Assembly: GCF_016909185.1 (NCBI RefSeq)
Contig: NZ_JAFBFH010000016.1
Span: 1 to 64,000, forward strand
Direction: 5' to 3'
DNA: 64,000 bases
Source of the DNA: Siminovitchia thermophila
GTDB lineage: Bacteria; Bacillota; Bacilli; Bacillales; Bacillaceae_C
The notes beneath the pieces are model-generated. The model was given only the letters and a program-made list of their open reading frames with translations, searched no databases and was not told the DNA's origin. The position numbers and the translations under genes were made by a program. Positions 6,924-16,490 of the stretch are shown here, in pieces (position 1 is the first letter of the stretch; the number at the start of each line of letters is the position of its first letter).

Positions 6924-8552
6924 ATGGAATTGCAAAGTACCGTTGTTCCTGCAACGAATCGGTTTGCCTCTTTATATATAGAAAATAGAGAGAACATCCA
7001 AGAATTTTTTCATTATGACATAACGAAGAATGGCATATTCAGGCAACGGTATCGGGATGTGCTCGAGCGTCATTTTGACAGGGCCAGTTTGGCTGCCTGT
7101 ATTGAAAAATATATGAGCCGGTTTCCAAAGTCGGATGCAACGGGGCTGGCACTGGAAAAGCTCCGTGACCAACGGTCGGTAGTCGTGATCGGGGGCCAGC
7201 AAGCCGGCTTGTTGACAGGTCCTTTATACACGATCCATAAAATTATTTCCATTATAAAACTTGCTGAACAACAAGAAAAAGAACTGGGAATTCCCGTTGT
7301 ACCCGTATTTTGGGCAGCCGGGGAGGATCATGATTATCAAGAGATCAACCATCTCTATGTAAGAGAAAAGCAAACGTTGAAAAAAATAACGTATCCCCAA
7401 CAAATGACAAGCAAGAAAATGGCTTCCCACATCGAATTTGATAAAGGGGTCATGAAAAGTTGGATCCGCCAAGTATTTTCCATGATGGGTGAAAAACCCC
7501 ACACAAATGAAATTCTCCCTTTTTTAGATGAAGCCGTTCATCATTCTGATACAGTAGTTGATTTCTTCACATATATCATTCTTTCGTTGTTTAAAGATTA
7601 TGGACTGCTCGTCATTGATTCTGCAGACCCTTCACTTCGTGAACTTGAAAAGCCTTATTTTTCAAAGTTGATTGAGCGAAACCAAGCCATTACCGAAGCT
7701 GTTTTATCTCGTCAGACGATCATGGAACAAAAAGGCTTTGAGAAGGCGATTGATATGGACGAAAACGCGGCCAATCTGTTCATGAATACAGATGTCGGGC
7801 GGGAATTGCTTTTATATGACCCGGCTGATCAAGTATTTATCAGCAAGGGTGGAAGTATTGTGATGACGGAGGAGCAATTGCGGCAACATCTTCACGATCA
7901 CCCTGAAAGCTTTAGCAATAATGTTGTAACGCGGCCGCTGATGCAGGAATGGTTGTTTCCCACTTTGGCCTTTATAGCCGGTCCTGGTGAAATCGCCTAT
8001 TGGGGCGAGTTGCAAACAGCTTTTGAAACAGTCGGTATGGAAATGCCGCCGATTGTTCCCCGATTACATGTTACATTGCTGAACCGTGCCGTTGAAAAAG
8101 ACTTGGAAGACCTTGAATTATCATTGGAAAAGGTGCTTCAGCACGGCTGCAAGGAAGAAAGGGAACAATTTTTAAAGCATATTCAAGATAAACAGTTGGC
8201 TGTCCTTGTGCAGCAAACAAAGGAGAGCCTCCAGGAGCACTATCAAAAAATCCGGACCCATATATATGAAGTTGACCGTGGACATACACGCCTTGCTGAT
8301 ACAAATCTGGCGTTCCACCTTCAACAGCTTGATTTTCTACAGAGGAAAGTAGAAGAAAGTGTCATAAAACGGCATGAAGCGATATTAAACAAGTATCTAA
8401 ATGTGGAATTAATGCTCCGCCCGGCAGGACATCCGCAGGAAAGAGCTTGGAATATTTTTTACTTCCTAAACGAATACGGCCGTCATTTCATTCATTCTCT
8501 TGCAAACAAACCATACGAATTTGACGGGAAGCATAAAGTTGTAAGAATATAG
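6924..8552 (+). CDS. bshC: Bacillithiol biosynthesis cysteine-adding enzyme BshC
   Basis: This 542-residue protein adds cysteine to GlcN-malate as the last step of bacillithiol synthesis in the cytoplasm. The Rossmann-like core shows VVVIGGQQAGLLTGPLYTIHK (about residues 89-109) and VPVFWAAGEDHDYQEINHLY, both family hallmarks. A long coiled-coil region lies near residues 390-480. The C-terminus (RPAGHPQERAWNIFYFLNEYG) is also typical. The length agrees with B. subtilis BshC (539 residues). GGAGAAGGGG precedes the ATG. It lies just upstream of mraZ, as in B. subtilis, and ends in a strong terminator. Confidence 0.95.
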   Translation: MELQSTVVPATNRFASLYIENRENIQEFFHYDITKNGIFRQRYRDVLERHFDRASLAACIEKYMSRFPKSDATGLALEKLRDQRSVVVIGGQQAGLLTGPLYTIHKIISIIKLAEQQEKELGIPVVPVFWAAGEDHDYQEINHLYVREKQTLKKITYPQQMTSKKMASHIEFDKGVMKSWIRQVFSMMGEKPHTNEILPFLDEAVHHSDTVVDFFTYIILSLFKDYGLLVIDSADPSLRELEKPYFSKLIERNQAITEAVLSRQTIMEQKGFEKAIDMDENAANLFMNTDVGRELLLYDPADQVFISKGGSIVMTEEQLRQHLHDHPESFSNNVVTRPLMQEWLFPTLAFIAGPGEIAYWGELQTAFETVGMEMPPIVPRLHVTLLNRAVEKDLEDLELSLEKVLQHGCKEEREQFLKHIQDKQLAVLVQQTKESLQEHYQKIRTHIYEVDRGHTRLADTNLAFHLQQLDFLQRKVEESVIKRHEAILNKYLNVELMLRPAGHPQERAWNIFYFLNEYGRHFIHSLANKPYEFDGKHKVVRI

Positions 8553-8557
8553 TCGAT

Positions 8558-8591
8558 AAAAAACCGAATCCGCTGCGGATTCGGTTTTTTT
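8558..8591 (+). terminator. Intrinsic terminator after bshC
   Basis: The arms ACCGAATCCG and CGGATTCGGT, flanked by A and T runs, form a 15-bp hairpin starting five bases after the stop. The symmetric A/T flanks make it look bidirectional. Confidence 0.92.
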
Positions 8592-8636
8592 ATCGAACAA
8601 TCGGATGAATTTGCGATAAATTTTTTTGAAAAAATG

Positions 8637-8681
8637 GTGGAGGAAGGTGGGGGATTGTGGTACATTAATTATAGAAAGTGG
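8637..8681 (+). promoter_or_regulatory. MraZ operator boxes
   Basis: GTGG occurs at 8637, 8647 and 8657, exactly one per 10 bp, with a fourth at 8678. These lie 12-56 bases before the mraZ start. MraZ is known to repress its own operon by binding short G-rich repeats with helical-turn spacing upstream of mraZ, so this array is the expected autoregulatory operator. The sigma-A promoter itself is not clear. Confidence 0.7.
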
Positions 8682-8692
8682 GGGCACGGGTC

Positions 8693-9124
8693 ATGTTCAT
8701 GGGGGAATATCGCCACAACATTGATACAAAAGGCCGTTTGATCGTTCCTGCCAAATACCGGGAACATCTTGGAGAATCTTTTGTCATTACAAGGGGACTT
8801 GACCGATGTTTGTTTGGCTACCCATTTTCCGAGTGGAAGTCCATTGAAGAAAAATTAAAAGCTCTCCCCTTAACGAAAAAAGATGCCCGGGCTTTTACGA
8901 GGTTTTTTTTCTCTGGAGCAGTAGAGTGTGAACTTGATAAACAAGGAAGGGTCAATTTGCCTTCTTCCCTTCTCGACTATGCAAAGTTGGAAAAGGAATG
9001 TGTCATTTTGGGTGTGTCCAACCGTTTTGAGATTTGGAGCAAGGATATATGGGAAGACTATTTTTCAACTTCAGAAGAATCATTTGCGGAAATCGCTGAA
9101 AACATGATTGACTTTAACATATAA
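8693..9124 (+). CDS. mraZ: Transcriptional regulator MraZ
   Basis: This 143-residue protein has two SpoVT/AbrB-like domains. Each holds a D-x-K-G-R core: [19 protein letters not shown] near the N-terminus and [20 protein letters not shown] near residue 85. It autorepresses the division and cell-wall operon that it heads. The segment [20 protein letters not shown] is nearly invariant in Bacillus. The ATG at 8693 gives the usual MFMGEYRHN start; an in-frame GTG upstream is rejected. The stop codon overlaps the beginning of the open frame that contains rsmH. Confidence 0.97.
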   Translation: MFMGEYRHNIDTKGRLIVPAKYREHLGESFVITRGLDRCLFGYPFSEWKSIEEKLKALPLTKKDARAFTRFFFSGAVECELDKQGRVNLPSSLLDYAKLEKECVILGVSNRFEIWSKDIWEDYFSTSEESFAEIAENMIDFNI

Positions 9125-9164
9125 CATGCTCCAAGGCCTCAAAGTGAATTGGATGGTGAAAGCT

Positions 9165-10097
9165 TTGTTTAATCATGAAACTGTATTATTGAAGGAGTCT
9201 GTGGACGGCCTGAATATTCGTCCTGATGGTATATATGTGGATTGTACACTTGGCGGAGCCGGGCATAGTTCATATATTTTATCCAAACTTACGAATGGCG
9301 GAAAATTGTTTGCGTTTGACCAAGATGAAACTGCTCTGCGGTATGCGCGAGAAAAGCTGAAAGGTTATGCGGAACAATTTACGGCCATTAAAAGCAATTT
9401 TAAATATCTCCAAGAGGAACTCCAACATCTTGGGATAAATCGTGTCGACGGTGTTTTGTATGATTTAGGTGTATCATCACCACAATTGGACACACCAGAG
9501 CGCGGCTTTAGTTATCATCATGACGCTCCTCTTGACATGAGAATGGATTTGGAAGGCGACTTAACAGCTTATGAAGTAGTCAATAACTGGACTTATGAAG
9601 AGCTGGTGAGGATTTTTTTCCGTTACGGGGAAGAAAAGTTTTCCAAACAAGTGGCGAGGAACATTGAAAAGACAAGGGAAAAAAGGCCGATAGAAACAAC
9701 AGGCGAACTTGTAGAGATCATTAAACAAAGTATTCCGGCACCGGCAAGAAGAAAAGGCGGCCACCCGGCCAAGCGGATCTTTCAGGCGATTCGCATCGCG
9801 GTAAACGATGAGTTAAAGGCCTTCGAAAGTTCGCTGAAACAGGCTATTCAGTTGCTAAATCCAGGCGGAAGGATTTGTGTGATCACTTTCCATTCCCTGG
9901 AAGACAGAATTTGTAAACAACTGCTCAAGGAAGCCAGTTCCGTACCAGATCTTCCTCCCGGCCTGCCCGTTATTCCGGACGAGCTGAAGCCGGAAATGAA
10001 GTTGATAACGAGGAAGCCGATTGTTCCGACAGAAGAGGAACTTGCCGTAAATAACCGATCCAGATCTGCTAAATTAAGAATCGCAGAAAAACGATAA
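9165..10097 (+). CDS. rsmH: 16S rRNA m4C1402 N4-methyltransferase RsmH
   Basis: This is a 310-residue SAM-dependent methyltransferase that modifies 16S rRNA C1402 in the decoding centre. Motif I is [16 protein letters not shown]. Other markers are [44 protein letters not shown] and [17 protein letters not shown]. The open frame continues upstream into mraZ. I choose the TTG at 9165, which has GGATGGTG six bases before it and gives the family start [16 protein letters not shown]. An ATG at 9153 is the alternative. The length matches B. subtilis RsmH. Confidence 0.95.
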   Translation: MFNHETVLLKESVDGLNIRPDGIYVDCTLGGAGHSSYILSKLTNGGKLFAFDQDETALRYAREKLKGYAEQFTAIKSNFKYLQEELQHLGINRVDGVLYDLGVSSPQLDTPERGFSYHHDAPLDMRMDLEGDLTAYEVVNNWTYEELVRIFFRYGEEKFSKQVARNIEKTREKRPIETTGELVEIIKQSIPAPARRKGGHPAKRIFQAIRIAVNDELKAFESSLKQAIQLLNPGGRICVITFHSLEDRICKQLLKEASSVPDLPPGLPVIPDELKPEMKLITRKPIVPTEEELAVNNRSRSAKLRIAEKR

Positions 10098-10126
10098 ATA
10101 TACATGAAAAGAATGGGGGAAAATCT

Positions 10127-10489
10127 GTGAGCAATCTTGCCCGAAAGCAACATGAAACAATTCACAAGTCTTTGGGGCCAAAAGAAGTTCCCGTTCAAAA
10201 GGTTCAACGCCTTGCCCGCATCAGCCCCGGGGAAAAAATTCTATTTATCATTTTTGTGTTGTTTGTTGCCTTTATGGCTGTTAAAATTGTCAGTGTGCAG
10301 TCTACTATTTATGAAGTGAACAAAGATATTCAGGATGTCCGCACTTCGGTCCAGGAACAAGCAAAAATAAATGCTGATTTATCCATGCAAGTGGATGATT
10401 TAAGTAAATACGACCGTATTTGGGAGAAAGCGAAGGAGCGCGGATTTGACTTGAATGAAAATAATGTCAAGGTTGTTGAAAAACGATGA
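10127..10489 (+). CDS. ftsL: Cell division protein FtsL
   Basis: This 120-residue bitopic divisome protein has a basic cytoplasmic N-terminus, one membrane helix at about residues 40-62 (ILFIIFVLFVAFMAVKIVSV) and an extracytoplasmic leucine-zipper-like coiled coil up to about residue 110. FtsL joins DivIB and DivIC and activates the septal synthase. The start is GTG at 10127, with GGGGGA upstream. Its TGA overlaps the ATG of pbpB, so the two are translationally coupled. The identification rests on topology and position between rsmH and pbpB, since FtsL sequences diverge strongly. Confidence 0.9.
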   Translation: MSNLARKQHETIHKSLGPKEVPVQKVQRLARISPGEKILFIIFVLFVAFMAVKIVSVQSTIYEVNKDIQDVRTSVQEQAKINADLSMQVDDLSKYDRIWEKAKERGFDLNENNVKVVEKR

Positions 10490-12696
10490 ATGTTCAAAAA
10501 AAAAATAGGAACATAGGAGCAGCGCTGTTGTTTTCATTATTCGGGCTGCTTTTTTTTGTCTTAGCGGTTAGGATCTTCACGATACAATACACGGGCGAGG
10601 TCGAGGGAAAAGCTCTGGCGGCAAAAGCGGCCCAAAAATATATGCGCACAGAAGTGCTGAAAGCAAGCCGGGGAACGATTTACGACAGGCAAGGAGAAGT
10701 CATTGCCGAAGATTCCGCCTCTTATACGCTTGTGGCTATTTTGAATAAAAAAGCAACCACAAATCCAAAACGCCCGAACCATGTGACCGATCCCGAAGGC
10801 ACAGCGCGTGAATTGGCAAAGCATATTTCCCTGAGCGAAGAAGAAATATATAAGCTGCTTACAAAAAAAAACCGCTACCAAGTTGAGTTTGGACAGGCGG
10901 GACGTGACTTGCCGCATCATATTAAAAAGAAGATCGAAGCGTTAAAATTACCCGGTATCACCTTTATAAAAGATACGAAAAGGTTTTATCCCAACGGCAT
11001 TTTTGCTTCTCACCTGATCGGTTATGCCCAAAAGGGAGAGGAGGATGAAAAGGGGGAGGACATTACCGGAAGTACCGGGATTGAAAAAAGCTATGATAAA
11101 TTGCTGAAGGGAACGGATGGTTCACTGAAATATTCTGGGGATGTGTGGGATTACATATTGCCAAATTCCGAAAAACAAGTCGTGGAGCCGAAAGATGGCA
11201 ACGATTTATATTTAACAATTGATAAAAAGATTCAAACGTTTTTAGAAGACGCCATGAATCAAGTAGAAAAGGAACACTCCCCAAGCCGGATGATGGCGAT
11301 TGTCGCCGATCCGAAAACAGGAGCTATATTAGGGATGGGCCAGCGTCCCACCTTCCATCCGACAACAAGAGAAGGAATCGATAAAACGTGGCATAATGAG
11401 GTTGTTGAAGCGTCCTTTGAACCCGGATCGACCATGAAGGTTTTTTCTTTGGCAGCCGCGGTTGAAGAAGGTGTTTTTAATCCCAATGAACAATTTAAGT
11501 CGGGCGTGTATTATGTTGACAAAAAACAGCCGCCCATTAAAGATCATAACTATGGAAGAGGCTGGGGAACTATTCCCTATTTAGAAGGTGTTCAACGCTC
11601 TTCGAATGTTGCTTTTGCAAACCTGCTGGAAAAAATGGGGACAGATACGTGGAAACAATACATGGAGAAGTTCAAGTTTGGCGTAAAGACAGGGATTGAA
11701 CTTCCGAATGAAGCTACCGGAAAAATTTTATACAACTATCCGGTCGAAAAGGTAACGAGCGTATTTGGCCAAGGGACAACTGTAACATCGCTGCAAATGG
11801 TCCAGGCCATGTCAGCCATTGCAAATGACGGAAAAATGATGAAACCTTACGTGGTTGAAAAAATCGTTGATCCTCAAAGCGGGGAAGAAAAGAAAACAAA
11901 TCCCGAATCAAGTGGACAGCCAATCAGTGCCGAAAGTGCCAAAAAGGTCCGGGATTACCTGGAAACAGTAATTACCGAAAAAAAAGGGACCGGGCATCAA
12001 TTTTATCAGCTGGAAGGTTATTCAGTAGCCGGAAAAACCGGGACATCACAAATACCTTCACCAACAGGCGGCTATTTGCAAGGAAGGGAAAACTATATAT
12101 TTTCCTTTATCGGAATCGCCCCCAAGGAAGACCCGAAGCTTATCATGTACGTGATGGTGGAAAAACCGAAGCTGAAAGAAACGGAAAATGGTGCGCTCCC
12201 GGTATCAAAAATCTTTAAACCAGTCATGCAAAACAGCTTGAAATACTTGAATATCCAGCCGGAACAAAAAAGAAAGACAAAACTGTCCAAAGTTCCGGAT
12301 TTAACGAAGATGAAAGCGGAAGAAGCAGTCAATTCCATGAAGGAAAGCGGCTTGCAACCCATCGTGCTGGGCAATGGGGATACAGTTGTAAGTCATTCGC
12401 CAAGTCAAGGTGAAAAAGTGTTGGAAGGCGAAAAAGTTGTTTTAAGGACAGATGGCGACCTCTTAATTCCAGATATGAGGAACTGGTCGAAACGCGATGT
12501 GCTGAAAGTGGCGCAAGTGGGCAAATTAAAAATAAATATAGTTGGAACCGGATTTGCCGTAAAACAAAACTTGAAGCCAGGAACAAAAGTGAGGGAAGGG
12601 GACAGCCTTGTCGTCAATTTTGAAACACAGCTTCAAATGATTGAAAAGAAGAAAGCGAATGAAACCGCCGATCAAGATGAACGTCCGTTAAACTGA
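10486..12696 (+). CDS. pbpB: Penicillin-binding protein 2B, septal transpeptidase
   Basis: This 736-residue class B PBP crosslinks septal peptidoglycan. A membrane anchor lies at about residues 11-31. The dimerisation/pedestal domain includes LKASRGTIYDRQGEVIAED. The transpeptidase domain has STMK with the acyl-serine near residue 315, SSN near 372-374 and KTGT near 517. Two PASTA repeats follow (from about 605), then a polar tail. It overlaps ftsL by four bases, which is the usual order. The length is close to B. subtilis PBP2B (716 residues). Confidence 0.96.
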   Translation: MNVQKKNRNIGAALLFSLFGLLFFVLAVRIFTIQYTGEVEGKALAAKAAQKYMRTEVLKASRGTIYDRQGEVIAEDSASYTLVAILNKKATTNPKRPNHVTDPEGTARELAKHISLSEEEIYKLLTKKNRYQVEFGQAGRDLPHHIKKKIEALKLPGITFIKDTKRFYPNGIFASHLIGYAQKGEEDEKGEDITGSTGIEKSYDKLLKGTDGSLKYSGDVWDYILPNSEKQVVEPKDGNDLYLTIDKKIQTFLEDAMNQVEKEHSPSRMMAIVADPKTGAILGMGQRPTFHPTTREGIDKTWHNEVVEASFEPGSTMKVFSLAAAVEEGVFNPNEQFKSGVYYVDKKQPPIKDHNYGRGWGTIPYLEGVQRSSNVAFANLLEKMGTDTWKQYMEKFKFGVKTGIELPNEATGKILYNYPVEKVTSVFGQGTTVTSLQMVQAMSAIANDGKMMKPYVVEKIVDPQSGEEKKTNPESSGQPISAESAKKVRDYLETVITEKKGTGHQFYQLEGYSVAGKTGTSQIPSPTGGYLQGRENYIFSFIGIAPKEDPKLIMYVMVEKPKLKETENGALPVSKIFKPVMQNSLKYLNIQPEQKRKTKLSKVPDLTKMKAEEAVNSMKESGLQPIVLGNGDTVVSHSPSQGEKVLEGEKVVLRTDGDLLIPDMRNWSKRDVLKVAQVGKLKINIVGTGFAVKQNLKPGTKVREGDSLVVNFETQLQMIEKKKANETADQDERPLN

Positions 12697-12771
12697 TCAG
12701 CTGAACCCCCGCAAGCAACTATGCCTGTTCTATGTAAAAAGGACAAGGCATATGTTGTAAGGAGCCGAATA

Positions 12772-14703
12772 ATGAGGGGGTTCATTTTAGTGAAGCGGGT
12801 TTCTGCTGTAACCGTAAGGAAAAGACTATCTTTTTTTCTCTTTATAGGTATCATTGTATTTTTGATCATTGACATCAGGCTGGGATATGTTCAATTTGTG
12901 CTAGGGAATTCGTTAACAGACAAGGCCCGCGACTCGTGGAGCCGAAATATCCCGTTTGAGCCTGAAAGGGGACTGATTTTGGACCGAAACAATGTTCCCA
13001 TAGCCGAAAATAAGAGTGCGCCGACGGTTTACATTGTTCCAAGGCAAATCGAGGACCCGGCCCGTTCGGCAGAAATGCTGGCCAATGTGCTGGATGTGCC
13101 GGTAGATAAAGTGTATAAGCGCATGACGGCCAATTCTTCCATAGAGCGTCTGCCGGAAGGAAGAAAAATTTCATATGAGAAGGCACGAGATGTGAGAGCC
13201 CTGAATATTAAAGGTGTGTATATCGCGGAGGATTCGAAACGCCACTATCCGTTCGGCCGCTACTTATCCCACGTGCTTGGCTTTACGGGAATTGATAATC
13301 AGGGATTGATGGGGCTGGAACTGTATTATGATGAAGAATTGCAGGGAAAAAAAGGATCGGTCCAGTTCTTTTCGGATGCGAAAGGAAGAAGGATGCCGGA
13401 CATGTCGGATGACTTTGATCCTCCGGTTGACGGCTTTAATCTGCGGCTGACGATAGACACAAAAATACAGACGATCATGGAGCGGGAATTGGATAACGCT
13501 GAAGTACAGTATAAGCCGGATGGGATTGTGGCCCTTGCGATGGATCCGAACAACGGGGAAATTCTGGCCATGTCAAGCAGGCCCACTTTTAATCCTTCAG
13601 AATACCGCGACGTCCCGCAGGAAATATATAACCGAAATCTTCCGATTTGGAGTACGTATGAGCCGGGGTCAACGTTCAAAATTATTACACTTGCCGCTGC
13701 TTTGGAAGAAAAAAAAGTTGATTTGGAACACGGGCAGTTTTTTGATTCTGGTTCCGTCAAAGTAGGAGGAGCAAAATTAAGATGTTGGAAAAAAGGGGGG
13801 CATGGGAGCCAAACGTTTTTGGAAGTAGTTCAAAACTCGTGTAACCCCGGATTTGTGGAGCTTGGGGATCGGCTTGGGAAAGAAAAATTGTTTAAATATA
13901 TAAGAGATTTCGGTTTTGGCGCAAAAACGGGCATCGATTTGGCTGGCGAAGGTACTGGCATACTCTTTCATATGGATCAAGTGGGACCAGTGGAACAGGC
14001 AACGACCGCTTTTGGGCAAGGAGTGTCAGTCACGCCCATACAGCAAGTAGCCGCTGTAGCTGCCGCAGTCAATGGAGGCACTCTTTATCAGCCTTATATA
14101 GCAAAAGAACTAGTCGATCCGGCAACAGATGAAGTCGTAATGAGAAAGAGCCCTGTCGCTAAACGGCGCGTTATTTCCGAAAACACTTCCAAGCAAGTCC
14201 GCCACGCTTTGGAAAGCGTTGTTGCCCAAGGTACAGGCAGAAATGCTTTTATAGAATCTTTTCGGGTTGGCGGAAAAACGGGAACCGCCCAAAAAGCAAA
14301 AGACGGACGTTATCTTGAAAACAACCATATTGTTTCGTTTATTGGATTTGCGCCGGCGGATGACCCGCAAATTGTCGTTTATCTCGCAGTGGATAACCCA
14401 AAGGGGACCATTCAATTTGGAGGTACTGTAGCCGCTCCGATCGTTGGAAAAATTATGGAAGATTCATTGCGTTCACTTGATGTGAAGCCCCGCAAAAAAC
14501 AAATTGAAAAGAAGACAACATGGCTTGATCCCAAAATGGTTACCGTTCCTGATTTGAAAGGAATGACGAAAAAAGAGCTATTGCAGCAAATGCTGAATTT
14601 AAAGCTTGAGGTGAGCGGGGATGGAACGACTGTTATCCAGCAGGCGCCCGATCCCGGAGTCAAGGTGGAGGAAGGATCAGTGGTCAGAATATACATGAAG
14701 TAA
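12772..14703 (+). CDS. spoVD: Sporulation-specific penicillin-binding protein SpoVD
   Basis: This 643-residue class B PBP makes spore cortex peptidoglycan together with SpoVE. It has an N-terminal membrane helix (about residues 20-40), a PBP dimer domain, the transpeptidase motifs STFK (serine near 300), SCN and KTGT (near 502), and a single C-terminal PASTA domain beginning VTVPDLKGMTKKELL. The single PASTA and the AVTVRKRL start separate it from PBP2B. AAGGAG lies seven bases before the ATG at 12772; a GTG at 12790 gives a protein closer to the B. subtilis start and is a possible alternative. A small hairpin (ATGCCTGTTC, GGACAAGGCAT) lies in the gap after pbpB. Confidence 0.95.
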   Translation: MRGFILVKRVSAVTVRKRLSFFLFIGIIVFLIIDIRLGYVQFVLGNSLTDKARDSWSRNIPFEPERGLILDRNNVPIAENKSAPTVYIVPRQIEDPARSAEMLANVLDVPVDKVYKRMTANSSIERLPEGRKISYEKARDVRALNIKGVYIAEDSKRHYPFGRYLSHVLGFTGIDNQGLMGLELYYDEELQGKKGSVQFFSDAKGRRMPDMSDDFDPPVDGFNLRLTIDTKIQTIMERELDNAEVQYKPDGIVALAMDPNNGEILAMSSRPTFNPSEYRDVPQEIYNRNLPIWSTYEPGSTFKIITLAAALEEKKVDLEHGQFFDSGSVKVGGAKLRCWKKGGHGSQTFLEVVQNSCNPGFVELGDRLGKEKLFKYIRDFGFGAKTGIDLAGEGTGILFHMDQVGPVEQATTAFGQGVSVTPIQQVAAVAAAVNGGTLYQPYIAKELVDPATDEVVMRKSPVAKRRVISENTSKQVRHALESVVAQGTGRNAFIESFRVGGKTGTAQKAKDGRYLENNHIVSFIGFAPADDPQIVVYLAVDNPKGTIQFGGTVAAPIVGKIMEDSLRSLDVKPRKKQIEKKTTWLDPKMVTVPDLKGMTKKELLQQMLNLKLEVSGDGTTVIQQAPDPGVKVEEGSVVRIYMK

Positions 14704-14716
14704 TCAGGTATGCAGA

Positions 14717-14748
14717 GATCTGCCCCGCTTCCTTCGGGGCAGATTTTG
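14717..14748 (+). terminator. Intrinsic terminator after spoVD
   Basis: ATCTGCCCCG pairs with CGGGGCAGAT around CTTCCTT and is followed by TTTTGCTT. The T tract is short, so read-through into murE is possible. Confidence 0.8.
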
Positions 14749-14823
14749 CTTGGCATGAGTAGATTTTATGGAAACTGTTTGCTGATGGTAAAATATGTAA
14801 TCTAGATAAGAGGGTTTTTTCTA

Positions 14824-14852
14824 TTGCGAAAAAATGAATCTGTGGATAATAT
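14824..14852 (+). promoter_or_regulatory. Sigma-A promoter candidate for murE
   Basis: TTGCGA and TAATAT are separated by 17 bases, about 180 bases before murE. A second possible start region nearer the gene (CATACGGT at about 14939, with ATA-rich sequence upstream) faintly resembles a sigma-E -10 element, but I would not call it. Confidence 0.5.
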
Positions 14853-15030
14853 AATGGATGGCAGATGTCACCAAGGAAAATAACATCATTTGTACTAAGG
14901 AATGCATGTTCCTGTATATTCATATAATAGTATATTATCATACGGTCTTATGGTAAAATGATGCCAATTAAAGAATGCGCAAGCTTTCATAAAAGGACGA
15001 TAATGTTTCATAATAGAAAGGATCGGATCC

Positions 15031-16488
15031 ATGAAGTTACATAGTCTATTAAAGGTATTGCCGTTAACAAAAGCTCCCCGGGAAAATCCCGATATCAACA
15101 GCATAACAAACGACACTCGAAAAATTGAACCAGGTGCGTTATTTATTTGTATAAAAGGCCATCAAACAGATGGACATCAATTTGCGAATGCGGCCGTGGC
15201 AAAGGGCGCTGTTGCCGTATTAGCGGAAAAGAAAGTGGCAGTGGAGGCGCCGGTAATCCTTGTCCCTGATACGAAACGGGCGATGGCAGTGTTGGCTGAT
15301 GAGTTCTATGGCCACCCTACGCAGCGACTGAATTTAATCGGAATTACCGGTACAAATGGAAAAACGACAACGAGTATGATGATTGAAAACATTTTTAGAG
15401 ATGCCGGCAAAAAAACAGGCTTGATTGGAACGCTTCATATAAAAATAGGGGATGAAAAATTAGAAACAAAAAATACCACCCCTGATAATATTGTACTCCA
15501 GCAAACATTTGCGCATATGGTTGAAGAAGGAGTCCATACAGTCGCCATGGAAGTATCTTCCCATGCCCTTATCCAAGGAAGGGTAAATGGCTGCGACTTT
15601 GATGTGGCTGTGTTTACAAACTTGTCCCAAGATCATTTGGACTACCACGAAACGATGGAGGAATACAAAAGGGCGAAAGGTCTTTTGTTCTCCCGTCTGG
15701 GCAATATTTACGACAGGAATAAGCCGAAGTTTGCCGTGATCAACGCCGATGATCCGGCGGGACCATATTTTGTAAAAGAGACGTCAGCCCATGTTGTCAC
15801 CTATGGAATCGATCAGCCGGCCGAATTTTCGGCGGGAAATATACAAATGAGTGTCGACGGGGCCTCATTTACCCTTCATTCCCCTGAAGGCAAGCAAGAA
15901 GTAAAACTGAGATTAATGGGTAAATTCAGTGTGTATAACGCCTTGGCTGCCATTACGACTGCATATGTCGCGAATATTCCGCTCCAATCGGCAATTCATT
16001 CCCTTGAACAATTGGAGGGGATTCCCGGCCGCTTTGAAGCAGTGAACGCGGGACAGGATTTTACAGTGATCGTCGATTATGCTCATACGCCTGACAGTTT
16101 GGAGAATGTCCTGAAAACCATTCAGCAGTTTGCGAAAAAACGAATTTTTACCGTCGTTGGCTGTGGCGGGGACAGGGATCGGACGAAACGGCCCCTCATG
16201 GCGAAAGTAGCTTGCGTTTACTCGACAAATCCCATATTCACATCAGATAATCCGCGCACCGAAGACCCGTCGGCCATTTTGGCTGATATGGAGGCTGGGG
16301 TACAGGACCAACGCTACAAAGTGATTCCCGATCGCAAAGAAGCGATCCAGACAGCCATTAGGGAAGCCAAACAAGGGGACGTTGTGTTAATTGCCGGAAA
16401 AGGGCATGAAACGTATCAGATTATCGGCGAGAAAGTGATTGATTTTGATGATCGTCTTGTGGCCATGAAAGCAATTGAGGAGCTATAA
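15031..16488 (+). CDS. murE: UDP-MurNAc-L-Ala-D-Glu:meso-diaminopimelate ligase
   Basis: This 485-residue ATP-dependent Mur ligase adds meso-diaminopimelate to the peptidoglycan precursor. The N-terminal UDP-binding domain has SITNDTRKIEPGALFICIKG. The ATP loop is GITGTNGKTTTSMMIENIF (about residues 109-127), and the central domain contains EVSSHALIQGR, FTNLSQDHLDYH and GIPGRFEAV. DNPRTEDP near residue 406 is the motif that selects meso-DAP over lysine, so the cell wall is predicted to be of the DAP type. The start is ATG 15031 after GGATCGGAT. Its stop overlaps the following small gene by a base or two. Confidence 0.97.
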   Translation: MKLHSLLKVLPLTKAPRENPDINSITNDTRKIEPGALFICIKGHQTDGHQFANAAVAKGAVAVLAEKKVAVEAPVILVPDTKRAMAVLADEFYGHPTQRLNLIGITGTNGKTTTSMMIENIFRDAGKKTGLIGTLHIKIGDEKLETKNTTPDNIVLQQTFAHMVEEGVHTVAMEVSSHALIQGRVNGCDFDVAVFTNLSQDHLDYHETMEEYKRAKGLLFSRLGNIYDRNKPKFAVINADDPAGPYFVKETSAHVVTYGIDQPAEFSAGNIQMSVDGASFTLHSPEGKQEVKLRLMGKFSVYNALAAITTAYVANIPLQSAIHSLEQLEGIPGRFEAVNAGQDFTVIVDYAHTPDSLENVLKTIQQFAKKRIFTVVGCGGDRDRTKRPLMAKVACVYSTNPIFTSDNPRTEDPSAILADMEAGVQDQRYKVIPDRKEAIQTAIREAKQGDVVLIAGKGHETYQIIGEKVIDFDDRLVAMKAIEEL

Positions 16489-16490
16489 TG

